64,000 nt of DNA, taken from contig PCDI01000013.1 of the NCBI GenBank assembly GCA_002778195.1, forward strand, positions 1-64,000, read 5' to 3'. Under the pieces are notes generated by a model, which did no database searches, had not been told where the DNA came from, and saw nothing but the letters and a program-made list of their open reading frames with translations. This DNA is from Raffaelea ambrosiae (lineage: Eukaryota > Ascomycota > Sordariomycetes > Ophiostomatales > Ophiostomataceae). The position numbers and the translations under genes are program-made. Below, piece after piece: positions 44,789 to 55,403 of the stretch; the stretch's first letter is position 1, and every line of letters begins with the position of its first letter.

Positions 44789-46633
44789 ATGTCGCGGGCT
44801 GGTATGATCTTGAGAGCGCGAGTCCAGTCCACGGCCACAACAACACCACTTTTCCCGATCTCGACGGCCTCCTTCACCACTTCAGCCCATCCGCGTCTCT
44901 TGTCCCCTGGGACTCGCGAGAGGTGTTCACGGCCTCACTGGGGCCTGCAGGCGAGCTGCCAGAGAGTGCCATCGTGGCAGCCCACAGCCAGCATGGCATC
45001 TTCTTCGGCCAGCAGACCTTCTCCAGGCTCGGACTCCCCAGTCCTGGACTGGCCCAGCATTCCGCGCACCTATGCCGGCGCCCTCCACCTCCTGTCGCTG
45101 CTGCCGACGAACCGCGACGTCACCTCGCTCTTTGAGGTCACGGGTGTGGCGTCCGACGACCTCAATGCCCGCGCCCTCCCCGAGTTCCGCGCCTGGCTCG
45201 CCCGTGCCGGCTACCCAGACCCGGCCCGTGACTTGGCCGGCCTGCGGTGTGTCCACGTCGCCGGCACCAAGGGCAAGGGCTCGGTGTGTGCTTTCGTGAC
45301 GGCCCTCCTCCTGGCTTCTTCGAGTCCTCGCACCCGGCCCGCGCAGGCGCCCCCCCCCTCCTCTTTTACCCTCCCCGGCCGCGTCGGCACCTACCTCTCT
45401 CCCCATGTCGTCTCCGTGCGCGAGCGCATCTGGCTCGATGGCCAGCCCATCTCGCGCGAGCTCTTTGCGAAATACACATTCGAGCTCTGGGAACGGCTCA
45501 GCCAGGCCGCCGCCACGGCCGACAAGGCCGACCCCAACCCCTACGGCCCCCACACGAAGCCCTTCTACTTCCGCTTCTTGACTCTGCTGGCCTTCCACGT
45601 GTTCGCCCGCGAGGGCATCCGCTCGGCCGTCGTCGAGTGCGGCATTGGCGGCGAGTACGATCCGACCAACGTGCTGCCACCCGCGCTGGTCACGGCGGCC
45701 GTCGTCACGCGTCTCGGCATCGACCACGTCGCCATGCTGGGCCGGACGCTGGAAGCCATCGCCTGGCACAAGGCTGGCATATTCAAGCCGGGTGTGGCAG
45801 CCTTGGCGCTGCCATGGGGGGGGCGGCGGTCGACCGGACCGGGCTCGGACACAACAAACGAGCAGCAGGAAGCAGGCGCTCTGGCCGTCCTCAAGACCAG
45901 AGCGAAGGAAAACAAGGCTCGGGGCTTCTACGAGATTCCCTGGGATGCTGTCGACAAGTGGGAAGGCGTACCGGACGCCGCCCTCCCCGGGCCCTTTCAA
46001 AAGTACAACATGGCCCTCGCCCTGGCTGCAGCGCGGCAGCACCTACGTGTCCTGGACGGCGGCGCATCCGCGGACGACGAGCCACTTGATCTCGACCCCT
46101 CAACGATCCCGGCGCACTTCCGCGAGGCTCTGGCCCAGGCAACACTGCGCGGCCGCTGCGAGACAGTCCAGGACGGCGTCGGCGGCCGCCGCATCGAGTG
46201 GCTCGTCGACGGCGCCCACACGGCTGACAGCCTGGCGGAAGTGGCGCAGTTCTTTGCAGCAGCAGCAGCAGCAGCCCGGCACACGGGCGAGGCCGATGCA
46301 CGACGGCAGCGGCTCCTATTGCTCTTTGCTGTGCGCGATCGCAGTGCGGCGGATCTTCTGCGGGCTGTCGTGGCGGGTGCCCAATGCCTCGACGTCTACT
46401 TTCAGGACGCCTTGTTCGTCTTTCCACCCGATGCCGCGGCCTCCCGCGAGGCCGCCGTCGAAGCCATGGCCGCTGTCAGCCCCGAGACGGCGTCCAGCGG
46501 GTTTGACAGCATCTCTGCCGCTGTGCAGCACATTCGATCGCTGGACGATGCGAATATCCGAGTCCTCGCCACGGGCAGTTTTGTCGTTGCGCGTGAGGTG
46601 CTGCAAGAGTTGGGTGTCGATAGCGAGGAATAG
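44789..46633 (+). CDS. MET7: folylpolyglutamate synthase
   Basis: Single exon; from the ATG at 44789, 614 aa. The enzyme adds glutamates to tetrahydrofolate in an ATP-dependent ligase reaction (Mur ligase fold), which retains folates in cytosol and mitochondria. Motifs: RTYAGALHLLSLLPTN, P-loop AGTKGKGS (158-165), then SPHVVSVRERIWLDGQPISRE, all typical of FPGS. ARRHTGEADARRQRL and LLFAVRDRSAADLL belong to the C-terminal domain. Residues 1-68 are basic, Ser/Thr-rich and lack acidic residues until about 43, so they look like a mitochondrial presequence. A second in-frame ATG at 44993 (M69, CAGCATGGC) begins just before the enzyme domain and could give the cytosolic form, as known for animal FPGS. 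Dihydrofolate synthase is a less likely alternative. Confidence 0.9.
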   Translation: MSRAGMILRARVQSTATTTPLFPISTASFTTSAHPRLLSPGTRERCSRPHWGLQASCQRVPSWQPTASMASSSASRPSPGSDSPVLDWPSIPRTYAGALHLLSLLPTNRDVTSLFEVTGVASDDLNARALPEFRAWLARAGYPDPARDLAGLRCVHVAGTKGKGSVCAFVTALLLASSSPRTRPAQAPPPSSFTLPGRVGTYLSPHVVSVRERIWLDGQPISRELFAKYTFELWERLSQAAATADKADPNPYGPHTKPFYFRFLTLLAFHVFAREGIRSAVVECGIGGEYDPTNVLPPALVTAAVVTRLGIDHVAMLGRTLEAIAWHKAGIFKPGVAALALPWGGRRSTGPGSDTTNEQQEAGALAVLKTRAKENKARGFYEIPWDAVDKWEGVPDAALPGPFQKYNMALALAAARQHLRVLDGGASADDEPLDLDPSTIPAHFREALAQATLRGRCETVQDGVGGRRIEWLVDGAHTADSLAEVAQFFAAAAAAARHTGEADARRQRLLLLFAVRDRSAADLLRAVVAGAQCLDVYFQDALFVFPPDAAASREAAVEAMAAVSPETASSGFDSISAAVQHIRSLDDANIRVLATGSFVVAREVLQELGVDSEE

Positions 46634-47351
46634 CTAGATGCATGCCATGCCCCTGCCTTAAAAATAGGAAATCATGTTCTGGTATCTCAGACATTGCAGT
46701 CGCTGTGCGTGCACCAGTGTCCCATTGGCGCAATGTGGTAAGCGATGGCAGATCCGACGTGCATCCCTTTTCCACTATGAAGAAGATGGAACCAGCAGAG
46801 GTTTTGTTGGTTAGGAATGAACGCGCATTCGAGGACGTCGCATACTTGGTGTGCTTGGGAGCTTAATGGCCGGCTTGGACGCGGGCAGCTTTCAGACCAA
46901 CGAGGCAACATCAGCATCATACGCAATCGAGTACTCTGTCAAGCGCAAACAAATACTCGTTTTGAGAAAACGAGGACGTGGTTTGCTTCGTGGTGCTCTT
47001 GTGTCATCCGAATCCTCGTTCCCTGTTCACATTTCAGTCGTGGTTGCTTATAAATTCGTCTGCAAATCTAATACTATTTCCCCTCAGTATGACTACTGGT
47101 TATATACCATCTGACAGTAGATACCGCTGTTGAAGTTGCCACATTCACTGGGTCGATCTGTGCGTAGGCATTATCATAGTACAGCAGAACAAAAACGAAA
47201 ATGAAAAATAATTGTTGCCTGGGTGAAATTGTTTGGAGACAGGCGAGACAGATGATGCTTGAGTAGGAAGTAGAAGTGGGGTATGCATGGATTAGATAGC
47301 ATCAAGGCTATACATAGTGCTTTTGGAGACATTTCCACAACACAACTCAAA
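46634..47351. other. interval between folylpolyglutamate synthase and tRNA-Leu
   Basis: 718 bp of mixed, moderately AT-rich DNA. No open frame with family resemblance and no second tRNA were seen. Confidence 0.5.
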
Positions 47352-47442
47352 GGCAAGATGGCCGAGCGGTTAAGGCGCTAGCTTCAGGTTACTGAATTTG
47401 CTAGTGTGGAAACACGCGTGGGTTCGAGTCCCACTCTTGTCA
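47352..47442 (+). tRNA. tRNA-Leu (anticodon CAG) with 10-nt intron
   Basis: Folds as a type II tRNA: acceptor GGCAAGA (47352-47358) pairs with TCTTGTC (47435-47441) with one G-U; D stem GCC/GGC; anticodon stem CTAGC (47378-47382) with GCTAG (47400-47404); long variable arm TGTGGAAACACGC; T arm GTGGG-TTCGAGT-CCCAC; discriminator A at 47442. Anticodon CAG is at 47385-47387, followed by G37 and a 10-nt intron at 47389-47398 containing CTG that can pair with the anticodon. A box (TGGCCGAGCGG) and B box (GGTTCGAGTCC) are intact. A T9 Pol III terminator follows at about 47447-47455. Confidence 0.95.
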
Positions 47443-47814
47443 ACAGTTTTTTTTTGGCTCACTGAGCTTCTATTTTTTGCTCCTCCTTTTTTCCCCTTCT
47501 GCTCCCCAGTCTCCTAGCATATAGCTTCAGGGTCTTTTAAGCCACACTCGAAGTATGCTTATAGGTTATTTTTATTTTTTTTGAGGACCAACTATGTAGT
47601 CGTTTCATTCTTTCTGTTTCGCCTAAATCATAGCAAAGAGCTTCGACGTAGGCTGAGAAACAACTCGTATCGTCATATTGTTTAATACAACCTTTCCTGT
47701 CGCGAATACATAGCGGCTACCGGGCAGTATTTTGATATACTGTAACGGTTATCACCATTTCTGTCGTCCATTTATGAGATGAATATATACATGCAAATGC
47801 CGCTCCATCCCTAA
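47443..47814. other. tRNA terminator and 3' flank of oleate hydratase
   Basis: The T run after the tRNA terminates Pol III transcription. The rest is AT-rich with short T tracts (47567-47581). No gene seen. Confidence 0.5.
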
Positions 47815-49829
47815 TCAACTCATAATGGTGAGCAACATCTGTCCCAAGACCTGTACATCCCGATCGCCGCGGTGCACCTCGGGCGGCTGTCTGTCCAGCC
47901 CCATTAGAGCGTACACGGCAGTCTGCGCCGATCTAGCCGAGTATTCCATGGTAAATGTAACGTCCCGCTCCATCTCGACAAACTGACCAAGCAACCCAAT
48001 GTTCTCGCTGTTCTCGGGCAGCACAAGTGGTCGGTCGCCGTCTGACCGAGTCAAGAAGGGACTGCCGATAAACGGCATAAGACACGGGATCGTGGTGACA
48101 GAGCCCTTGTCCGACCGGATTTGTTGTAGTTCGGCCGGAAGCTTCAGGTACGACACCAGCTCGGTAAATATCTCTGCTCCCGTGCATGCCATCATGGGCT
48201 TGTGGACAAACATGCCCTCCTGGTCTGGATACAGGCCATATCCCCACAAAACGCACACATCGTCAGGCTGGCCGGTGAAGTACGGTTGGTGAGGCATTGT
48301 GATGGACATCATCCATGGGCTATCGCGGAAGGTGATTAGCGGGCCGTTGCTGTTGCCTCCGATGTGAGGCGTGTGCCCAGGACTGGCAGAGCTGTCGCTG
48401 CTGCCACAGGTGTCCCCGTATCGTGCCCATGTTTTAAGATGGTCAAATATGCCTGTGGCTTCTCCAGATAGAGTGATCGTGAAAGATAGCCAGGAGGACT
48501 TGGCCATATGGCTGTAGAACGTCTGTGGGCGGCCGAAAGCATGCCAATGAGGATTCGTGGCTGGATCGGCCAGCGACATCCAGAATCTCCATACAGGACT
48601 GGGGTTTTTGAGGACTGCTTCTTGGGTCGGCAGCTGTGCGGGCGGCTTTTCATTGGAGCCAAACTGCACGCATGATGTCATGGACCCGAGTGTGACCAGA
48701 ACAATGTCAGATTCCCCGACCTGTATTGTCTTGCTTGCCGAGTCCGCCCATCGGAAGGTGTGCAGCTCATTCACACGGATTTTCTCCCCTGGGGCAAAAC
48801 CCATGCCGGAAACTTGGGTCTCTGCCATTGAAGTGTCAGTGGGTACAAAAAGCTATGTCGGATATGTCTCGTCTCCGTCCTTTTTTATTTCTTTTTGGTC
48901 GTCTCTTCTATCTCCCTCTTCTTCTCCTCTATTCGCCGTTGTAGGAAGCCCAAGAAAAACATACCATATTGAAAGCTCACACCAAGTTCTTTCAAGTGCC
49001 GCTCCATGGGAAGAATGATGCACTCGTAGTCATTGAGGGGAGCATGATCGATGCCCTCAAGGGTGCTTATGTGTGAGAACTCGTGTAAGAAGCGCAGCAG
49101 ATACCGCCGGAATTCGACGGCGCTGTGCCACGGCTGGAATGCATACAGACTGGCCCAGACGTCCCAGAACTTGGACTCGAAAAACTCGGGCTTGAAGTGG
49201 GACTGGATCTCGCCGTCGCCGACGCGGTCTTCCGGCTCAAGGATCAAGCCCAGCAGACCCATGCGCTCCTCGGGCTGCAGACCAATGCTCTGGACATCCA
49301 CTATCTCAGGACCATCGATGCCGGTAGCGACGAGCCGAGCTGGGAAGGCGGCCGGCTCACAGCTGCTTTTGCCGTTGTCTGACTGCGACGGATGGGTTTC
49401 GTGCTGGTCTGTCTTATCTTGAGACTGTGACTGCACGCTTGCTGCTTCCGGGGGTGCTGTAGGACAGTCGCTGGCATCTTTTGTTTCGGCTGTCCCAGAC
49501 GCCACGGCATCGCCTCCTCCCCGAACATCGTCCAGAACACTCTTTCCTGGATTCCGTGCGGATGGCACTTTGGCCAAGCTTTCGTAGAGACACCGATACG
49601 AGAAGTTGAGCTTGCGGGCGGCCAGAACCACGTATCCGCGTGTCCAGTCGTCCTCCTCTCTTCCGCCGCCTCGGCGCATCGACCCGCCTGGAACGGGGGC
49701 GGCCTCGATGATGTGGATTTGCGAGGCAGGCACCCCGGCATCGTGGTAGAGGTGCACGGCAGCGATCAGGGACGCAATGCCTCCGCCAACGAGGTAGGCA
49801 TTGGTGGTCTCTGGGTTCCTCTTTTGCAT
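47815..49829 (-). CDS. oleate hydratase (MCRA family), FAD-dependent
   Basis: Exons 49829-48965 and 48821-47815 give 623 aa; the 143-bp phase-1 intron (GTATGT, branch CACTGAC, CAG) joins GVSFQY to ETQVSGM. The family adds water to the cis-9 double bond of oleate and linoleate, with FAD as a structural cofactor. Visible are the N-terminal FAD motif AYLVGGGIASL and EAAPVPGGSMRRGG, then SKFWDVWASLYAFQPWHSA, HEFSHISTLEGI and, in exon 2, WRFWMSLADPATNPHWHAFG and GYGLYPDQEGMFVHKPM, all family landmarks. No signal peptide is present. Between about residues 95 and 165 there is a Ser/Thr/Gln/Asp-rich insertion not needed for the fold. It is transcribed away from a D-2-hydroxyacid dehydrogenase. Confidence 0.92.
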
Positions 49830-51321
49830 GTTTCTTGAGGTTTTCTCTGGCCTTGTCGTCTGTGCTTACTCCCAGGGGGTGCAGGAAACCGGCATGCAAA
49901 TGCATAGGAAGATGATCAGAGAAACAGTCTCGATCGGTCAGAAAGCATCTTCGGCGGATGGGTCGAGCTGGAGCTGGTGGATGTGTTTTTTTTTTGTTGG
50001 TGTGATAAATATCTCGAAGTCTTGACAAAAGTCTGAGCTGGGCTTGTGCTCTTTCACTTCGCAACAAACCATTTAAAAGCAGTGCACACGCCGTTTCCCG
50101 CTCTTGACTGGGTAATTCAAAACGCAAAGCCCACTTCGCAAACGGCGACAGATACTGGAGGGCAAAATTGATTCTCCTTCCATCAGGGTGCTGCTGTCTC
50201 GCAATATTACCAGGTTGCGCAACTTTGCACCAAAAAAAGCCTGTATTAATGCCGAGAAGAGCTTAGACCACACACACACACACTGGTATCAGGGACGAAT
50301 AACAAGCCGTCGCACAAATGGCACACACCGAAAAGGAAGGCACCACCAGAGACCCCAAATCATACGATTCTGGTCATGCTTTTTTCCACCAGGCCATAGG
50401 CGAAGGGACAGGCACTTTCCGGGCTTGACCACACTATTCTCGCCACAACTACAAGTATTAATAGTGTACTTACTACGCTGCACATGCGCAGCGTTGCAAA
50501 TGGCACCCCACGCCTGCAGCGGCCCGTGGAGGTGCCCTAAAGCTGCTCGTTGTCATTAGCGGGAACGGTTTTTCATCGGGCGAGCTTGCATGGCTGCGGT
50601 GGATGCAGTGGATAATAGGAAATTTGCGTATTTGCGACCGCGCGCATGGAGTTTCCGTTTTACACAAAAGAATGACCATCGTCCTTCTTTTTTTTTTTCT
50701 TTGGTCCCGTGGCTGCATCAGACTCTGGCCAGGCTCCTGGAAGCTGGATGAGCTTGCCTAGCTGCTGTTTTGTGAGCTTGTTGTCAGAAGCTCTCGTTGC
50801 GCCTTGAAACCCGCCAAAAGCCACTAACAGACTTTCGTTCAGTGTTCCATTCGACTTCTCGAGAGAAAGAATAAATCGATTTTGCAAGAGACAACAGGGA
50901 AATCTGACTCCGTGTTGGACATGGCTGGGGCCAATTCGCATAAATCCAAGCAATTCGACTTTAAAATGGCCTCAACAGCCAGCCATCGTGAAGATGCCTT
51001 TTATATCTCGGTCTTCTCGATGGCGGAAGAGCTATGCCGCGGCAGTAGTATGCCACATTCCCTGCTTGAACTCCGCGCCATCTTTCCGGCTAAGTCGTAT
51101 CCGGCCGTTTTGCGCCATCGTGCTTGGTAAACGCCATGCGCCGAAGCTCGGCAGTTTTTTGGGCGACTCTCCTCCAATTCTCCCGCCGTGCGACCGTGTG
51201 TGCCTCCATCCCCAACTCGTGCAGCATATAAAAAGTCCCAGAAATGCAGTGATGACAATTCAAGTTGGCCCATACATATTCTGAACGCCCACCTACGTAT
51301 TTTGCATTGCCACTGTGCAAA
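49830..51321. promoter_or_regulatory. divergent region between oleate hydratase (-) and D-2-hydroxyacid dehydrogenase (+)
   Basis: 1.49 kb. On + a clear TATA box (ATATAAAAAG, about 51227-51236) lies about 90 bp before the dehydrogenase ATG. On the minus side TTTTAAATGG (near 50068-50077) is a weaker candidate for the hydratase, about 240 bp before its start. A (CA)n run lies at 50269-50282. No further gene supported. Confidence 0.55.
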
Positions 51322-52462
51322 ATGACCACCACCAAAGTTGCCGTCCTGGACGACTACCAGGGAATTTCCGAGTCCTCTTTCAGCAAGCTGGACAAGAGCC
51401 TCTACGATGTAACCATTTTCAAGGACACCCTGCTGCCATACAACCATCCCAAGACGCCGCAGGATGAGAAGGACAGGCTTGTCAAGAGGCTCGAGCCGTT
51501 TACAATTATATGCAAGTGTCTCGTCTTAGTATATCAGTGCAGCGCCGACGTTGACGCCGAGCTAATACATTTGCCCAGGCACAATGCGGGAACGAACCCC
51601 GTTTCCGGCCGAGCTGATCGAGCGGCTTCCCAATCTCAAGCTGCTGCTAACCACGGGCATCCGAAACCTGGGACTTGACCTGGAGGCTTTCAAGAAGCGT
51701 CAGATTCCGGTCGCCGGCGCCATAGAGCGCGGCGGCAAGCCGGGCGGCCCGGACAGCACAACCCAGCACTTTATCACGTCGCTGCTGTCGGTCGCGCGCA
51801 ACATTGCCGCCGACGACCTGTCCGTCAAGACGGGCGGCTGGCAGACGGGCCTCGCCTTCAATCTGTCCGGCAAGGTGTACGGCTCCATCGGCCTCGGCCG
51901 CCTCGGCGCCTCCACGGCCAAGATTCTGCACCAGTCTTTCAACATGAAGATTATCGCCTGGAGCCCCAACCTGACGCAGGAAAAGGCTGACGCCAAGGCT
52001 GTCCAAGTCGGGCTGCCCGTGCAGGGTGCCGACGGCGAGAAGACCTTCCAGGCCGTCAGCCGCGAAGAGCTCTTCCGCACCGCCGACGTCGTCGCCGTCC
52101 ATGTTGTCCTGTCGGAGCGCTCGCGCGGCATGATCACCGCCAAGGACCTCGACCTCATGAAGAAGAACTCCATTTTTATCAACACCTCGCGCGGGCCCAT
52201 CGTCGTCGAAGAGGATCTCCTGGATGCGCTCCGCCAGGGCAAGATCGGCCGCGCCGCCCTCGACGTCTTTGAGATCGAGCCACTTCCGGCTGACAGCCCG
52301 TGGCGGTCGACGGAATGGGGCAAGGATGGCAGCGGCCAGGTGCTCCTCACGCCACACATGGGCTATGTCGAGACGGAGACGCTGGACCGGTGGTACCAGC
52401 AGCAGGTGGAAAACATTCTGCGGTGGGAAAAGGGCGAGGAGCTGCACGCGATACTCGCATGA
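51322..52462 (+). CDS. D-isomer-specific 2-hydroxyacid dehydrogenase
   Basis: Exons 51322-51511 and 51579-52462 give 357 aa. The 67-bp intron appears to be of the GC-AG class: TAT|GCAAGT at the donor, branch GAGCTAAT, acceptor CCCAG. Only this splice gives the family sequence FTIICTMRERTPFPAELI; the overlapping GT donor leads to stops or the wrong frame. The NAD domain has GxGxxG in GSIGLGRLG (about 168-173). Catalytic residues are Arg in INTSRGPIVVEE, Glu in DVFEIEPL and His in LTPHMGY. The enzyme reduces a 2-keto acid to a D-2-hydroxy acid; glyoxylate/hydroxypyruvate reductase is plausible, but the substrate cannot be read from sequence. A TATA box lies upstream. Confidence 0.9.
51512..51578 (+). 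other. GC-AG intron in the 2-hydroxyacid dehydrogenase gene
   Basis: The donor reads GCAAGT, the usual form of minority GC donors. The branch site GCTAAT lies 15 nt before the acceptor. See the parent gene for the frame argument. Confidence 0.8.
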
Positions 52463-52841
52463 TGCGACAAAGATGAAGCGTGGAGTGTAAGCGGCGAAGT
52501 CATAAGGCAGCACTTGACAGGCAGAATAGTCAAACTGTATTTTGGAAAAGACTGTACCATTATGTTAACAGTATTATAGCCACTCGCTGCCACAATGAAA
52601 TGGCAAGAGCCAATGTGACGCCATCCGATTTGTTCCTTCCACTTTGGGCTTTCAACTTGATCGCTCCTTCCCTCTGAGCTGTACCAGCAGGCGCCATACA
52701 GACCACGCCCCTCGCGTGTCCAAAGATCAGACTCCCGCGTCATGTCGTGTCTTTGTTTTCTTCTCGAATTCTCGTAACCCTGCCTTCAACACTGGTTTTT
52801 CCAAACGCCCTCTTCAGCAACCACGTCCTTGCAGCCTAGAC
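52463..52841. promoter_or_regulatory. interval before the RS-domain gene
   Basis: 379 bp holding the dehydrogenase 3' flank and a C/T-rich leader (52700-52840) ending AGACATGG. No other feature seen. Confidence 0.45.
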
Positions 52842-54964
52842 ATGGCTTATTCTGACACGTCGTCCGGGCGTTCTATCGAGGACAGATATGGGAGGCTGTC
52901 TCCTCCTCGCTTCATGGATGCTTCTGAAATCAAAACCGGTATGTTTGCCCTTTTGGATTTTTCAATTTTTGAGTTATTCCAAGCATTTCGAGACTGCACA
53001 TCCTCTTCCCTTACTCATCACCCCCCTCACCAGAGCCCGTGGAGGAGCCCGCCGTTGCACCAGTGCATGCTGTAGTCTCTGCGACAATGCCGCAGACAAC
53101 AGGGGATGGGGTTGTGAGCCTTCCTCCGGCTCTCCAGAGAGCTGGGGCTGGGTGTCCTCTTCCTCCTTCTTCCGGGCAAGAGGGAATTCCCTGTCCCGTG
53201 AGGACATCTTTTGGCTTCGCCGCGCAGAAAAATGCCTGGGGAGCGTTGGCCCAGGATGGACAACGTCCTTCTGGGCCAGTCCAGATGATTTGGGAGAAGC
53301 AACAAGTCCCATTTGAGACTTTCGACTGTTTTCAGTCTGCACTCCCCTCGAGTTCTCGGAGCTCAGGTGGATTTGGATCGAGCACTGTCTCCAGTTTTGG
53401 GTTTGCAAAATATTCGGGGCCGGAGAGCAATCGTCCTCGAGCGAATGCTCCCATATCCACCGTGTCTAGCTTCTGTCAGTCTTCGTTTCAGACTCAGAAA
53501 TTGCTCCGAGGTCCTTCCGTGGTTGGAGGATGGAGAATGAATGATGGGAGGACTCCCATGGGGCCACAGGCCCCAGCGAGAACTGCTGCGTTCTCTTCTG
53601 TGGCGCCGGCGGGGCGTGGCATGCCTCCTGTATCGTTCAGTCTGAAGTCCTGTCTTGCCATCGAGCCACCGCTCACATCGTCAGCACAGCCGGCGGCAGC
53701 AGCAGTTCTACCAACTCAATCAACATCCTCAAAAGCTGCAGCAGCAGCTGGTCCTGCAGCCAGTGCAATTCCAAAGACGAAGAATCTCAAGACTGTCCGC
53801 CTCGACAAGAGCCAGGGGCCGCTAAAGACTTCTTCTGCTAAAGGGACGAGTGCTACAAAACAAGCGCCAACTACCCGAGTTTCAAGCAAAGCCTCAAACA
53901 ACGCAAAGAACCCGGCCAGCGAACCTGCACCAGTCTCAAAGAAGAAGAAGGTGCCATCTGTCCCAGCCTCTACGCAGATGCGGAACACACACAAACTTTC
54001 TCTGGAGTGCCAGAAGCGTGGCTTCAACTTGCAATGGCTGAAGAAAACCCACAAGGGACAGCTCCTGGTCCACGGTGTGGAAATTCGGGGAACCAAAGTC
54101 TTCTGTGACGACACCGCCGTGTGCTCTTCAGACAGCCACATCCAGCGTCTGGCAGGAAAGGCTCTCAAAATTGTTGCGTCGTGGAAAGTGATCAAACAAG
54201 GCAACCCTGCCCCGGCCACCAACTCTCTTTCGAAGGCTTCCGCATCCTCCGGCAAGGCCACCGCATTCGAACAGAAAATTGAGAAGAAGGATGCTACGAA
54301 GCAAGCTAGTGATGGTACTGTGCAGGCAAGTTGCGCGTCAGGCAATGCCCCGAAGCAGCAAGAGGCCAAAATGGAGTCCAATACGGCAATGGCCGGTCCC
54401 AACAACACCAATAATACATCGGCCATTGCTAGAGGCAACACAGTTGTGTCACGGCCGGTGAACGACCCTGAAATGATCAACCTTGTTGAAATCTTCGAAG
54501 GTATCGTGGGGGAGAATGCCCCGGAAGAAGCCAGAGTGAACCCCGAAGCCGCCAAAATCTATCTTTCGGGATTCCTCACGGCCTCGCGATTTTATGCTAG
54601 CAGTCACAGAGACAAATCAAACACGCAAGCTGATTCTTCCAAAGTGTCTCCTGCGCCCAAGCCAGCCCCAAAGAGACCCGGCAGACGGCGATCGCAATCG
54701 CCACCACCCGCAATTGCATTGCGGCGGTCTCATTCCCGGTCCTGGTCCCGATCTCCGTCTCCTCGTCAGCGGCCAGGAGATTCGAGATCGGCGCACCAGG
54801 ATTCGTGGCGCCGTTCTCGGTCCCCTCGCCGATCTTCTGGATCAGGGTCGTGGAATGGAGATTCTCGGTGCCGATCCCGTTCTCCCATCAGGCGCACCTA
54901 TAACAGCCGAATGAGCCCGCCAGAAGGCAGCAACGAGTGGTATTACTCAAATATGCCATACTAA
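52842..54964 (+). CDS. RS-domain protein with dsRBD-like segment, unknown function
   Basis: Exons 52842-52938 and 53034-54964 give 675 aa; the 95-bp intron has donor GTATGT and acceptor CAG (phase 1). The N-terminal half is low complexity (Ser/Gly/Ala), the centre Lys/Ala-rich. At roughly residues 345-410 the segment MRNTHKLSLECQKRGFNLQW to HIQRLAGKALKIVASW has the alpha-beta-beta-beta-alpha spacing of a double-stranded RNA-binding domain, though key Lys and the usual SKKxAK motif are not clear. A second conserved-looking stretch is DPEMINLVEIFEGIVGENAP. The C-terminal 90 residues are an Arg-Ser domain (SRSWSRSPSPRQR, RRSRSPRRSS, RCRSRSPIRR), as in splicing factors. Nuclear RNA binding is a reasonable inference; I do not recognise the family. 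Confidence 0.75.
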
Positions 54965-55403
54965 CGGGCATTGCCTTGAGTGTGTCTGCGGCTATCCGAT
55001 TTGGAGTGATGGCCAGTTTGGTATGTTTTGTTCTCAAGAGTCGCTCATTTTTAGTACTCATTTTTTTGGCATGCATGCTTGGATTGGCCATTCACTGATA
55101 TCTCAGGCATGGGAAGCATTGTTGAGTTGCTCTTTTCTGGTTCACTGCATATCAATAAATGGGAGAAGGAGGCATATTATAAGCAAAGTAATACGTTCCG
55201 AGGGAGGAGTCGTTACCGTTGCCCCAATAATTTTATTTGTTCTTCCCAAAAACTATGGCCGGCACAATGCCTGTCTGCGCCAACCCATTCTCGATAAACT
55301 CCATATGCAAATCAAATGCGCTTATTTTATCCCCCAAAGCAATGAGAAGAGGTCTTTGAACTTTGAAAATACACGTGTGCTCGAATATATGCTTAAAATA
55401 GGC
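54965..55403. other. convergent 3' flanks of the RS protein and Sam37
   Basis: 439 bp, AT-rich compared with the coding DNA around it. No RNA gene or open frame of note. Confidence 0.5.

Noticed and set aside
44927..46042. 371-codon open frame on - opposite folylpolyglutamate synthase
   Set aside because: Antisense shadow; the sense frame has clear enzyme motifs.
47815..52462. Secondary-metabolite or oxylipin cluster around oleate hydratase
   Set aside because: No PKS, NRPS, P450, lipoxygenase or cluster regulator; flanked by a tRNA and housekeeping-type genes.
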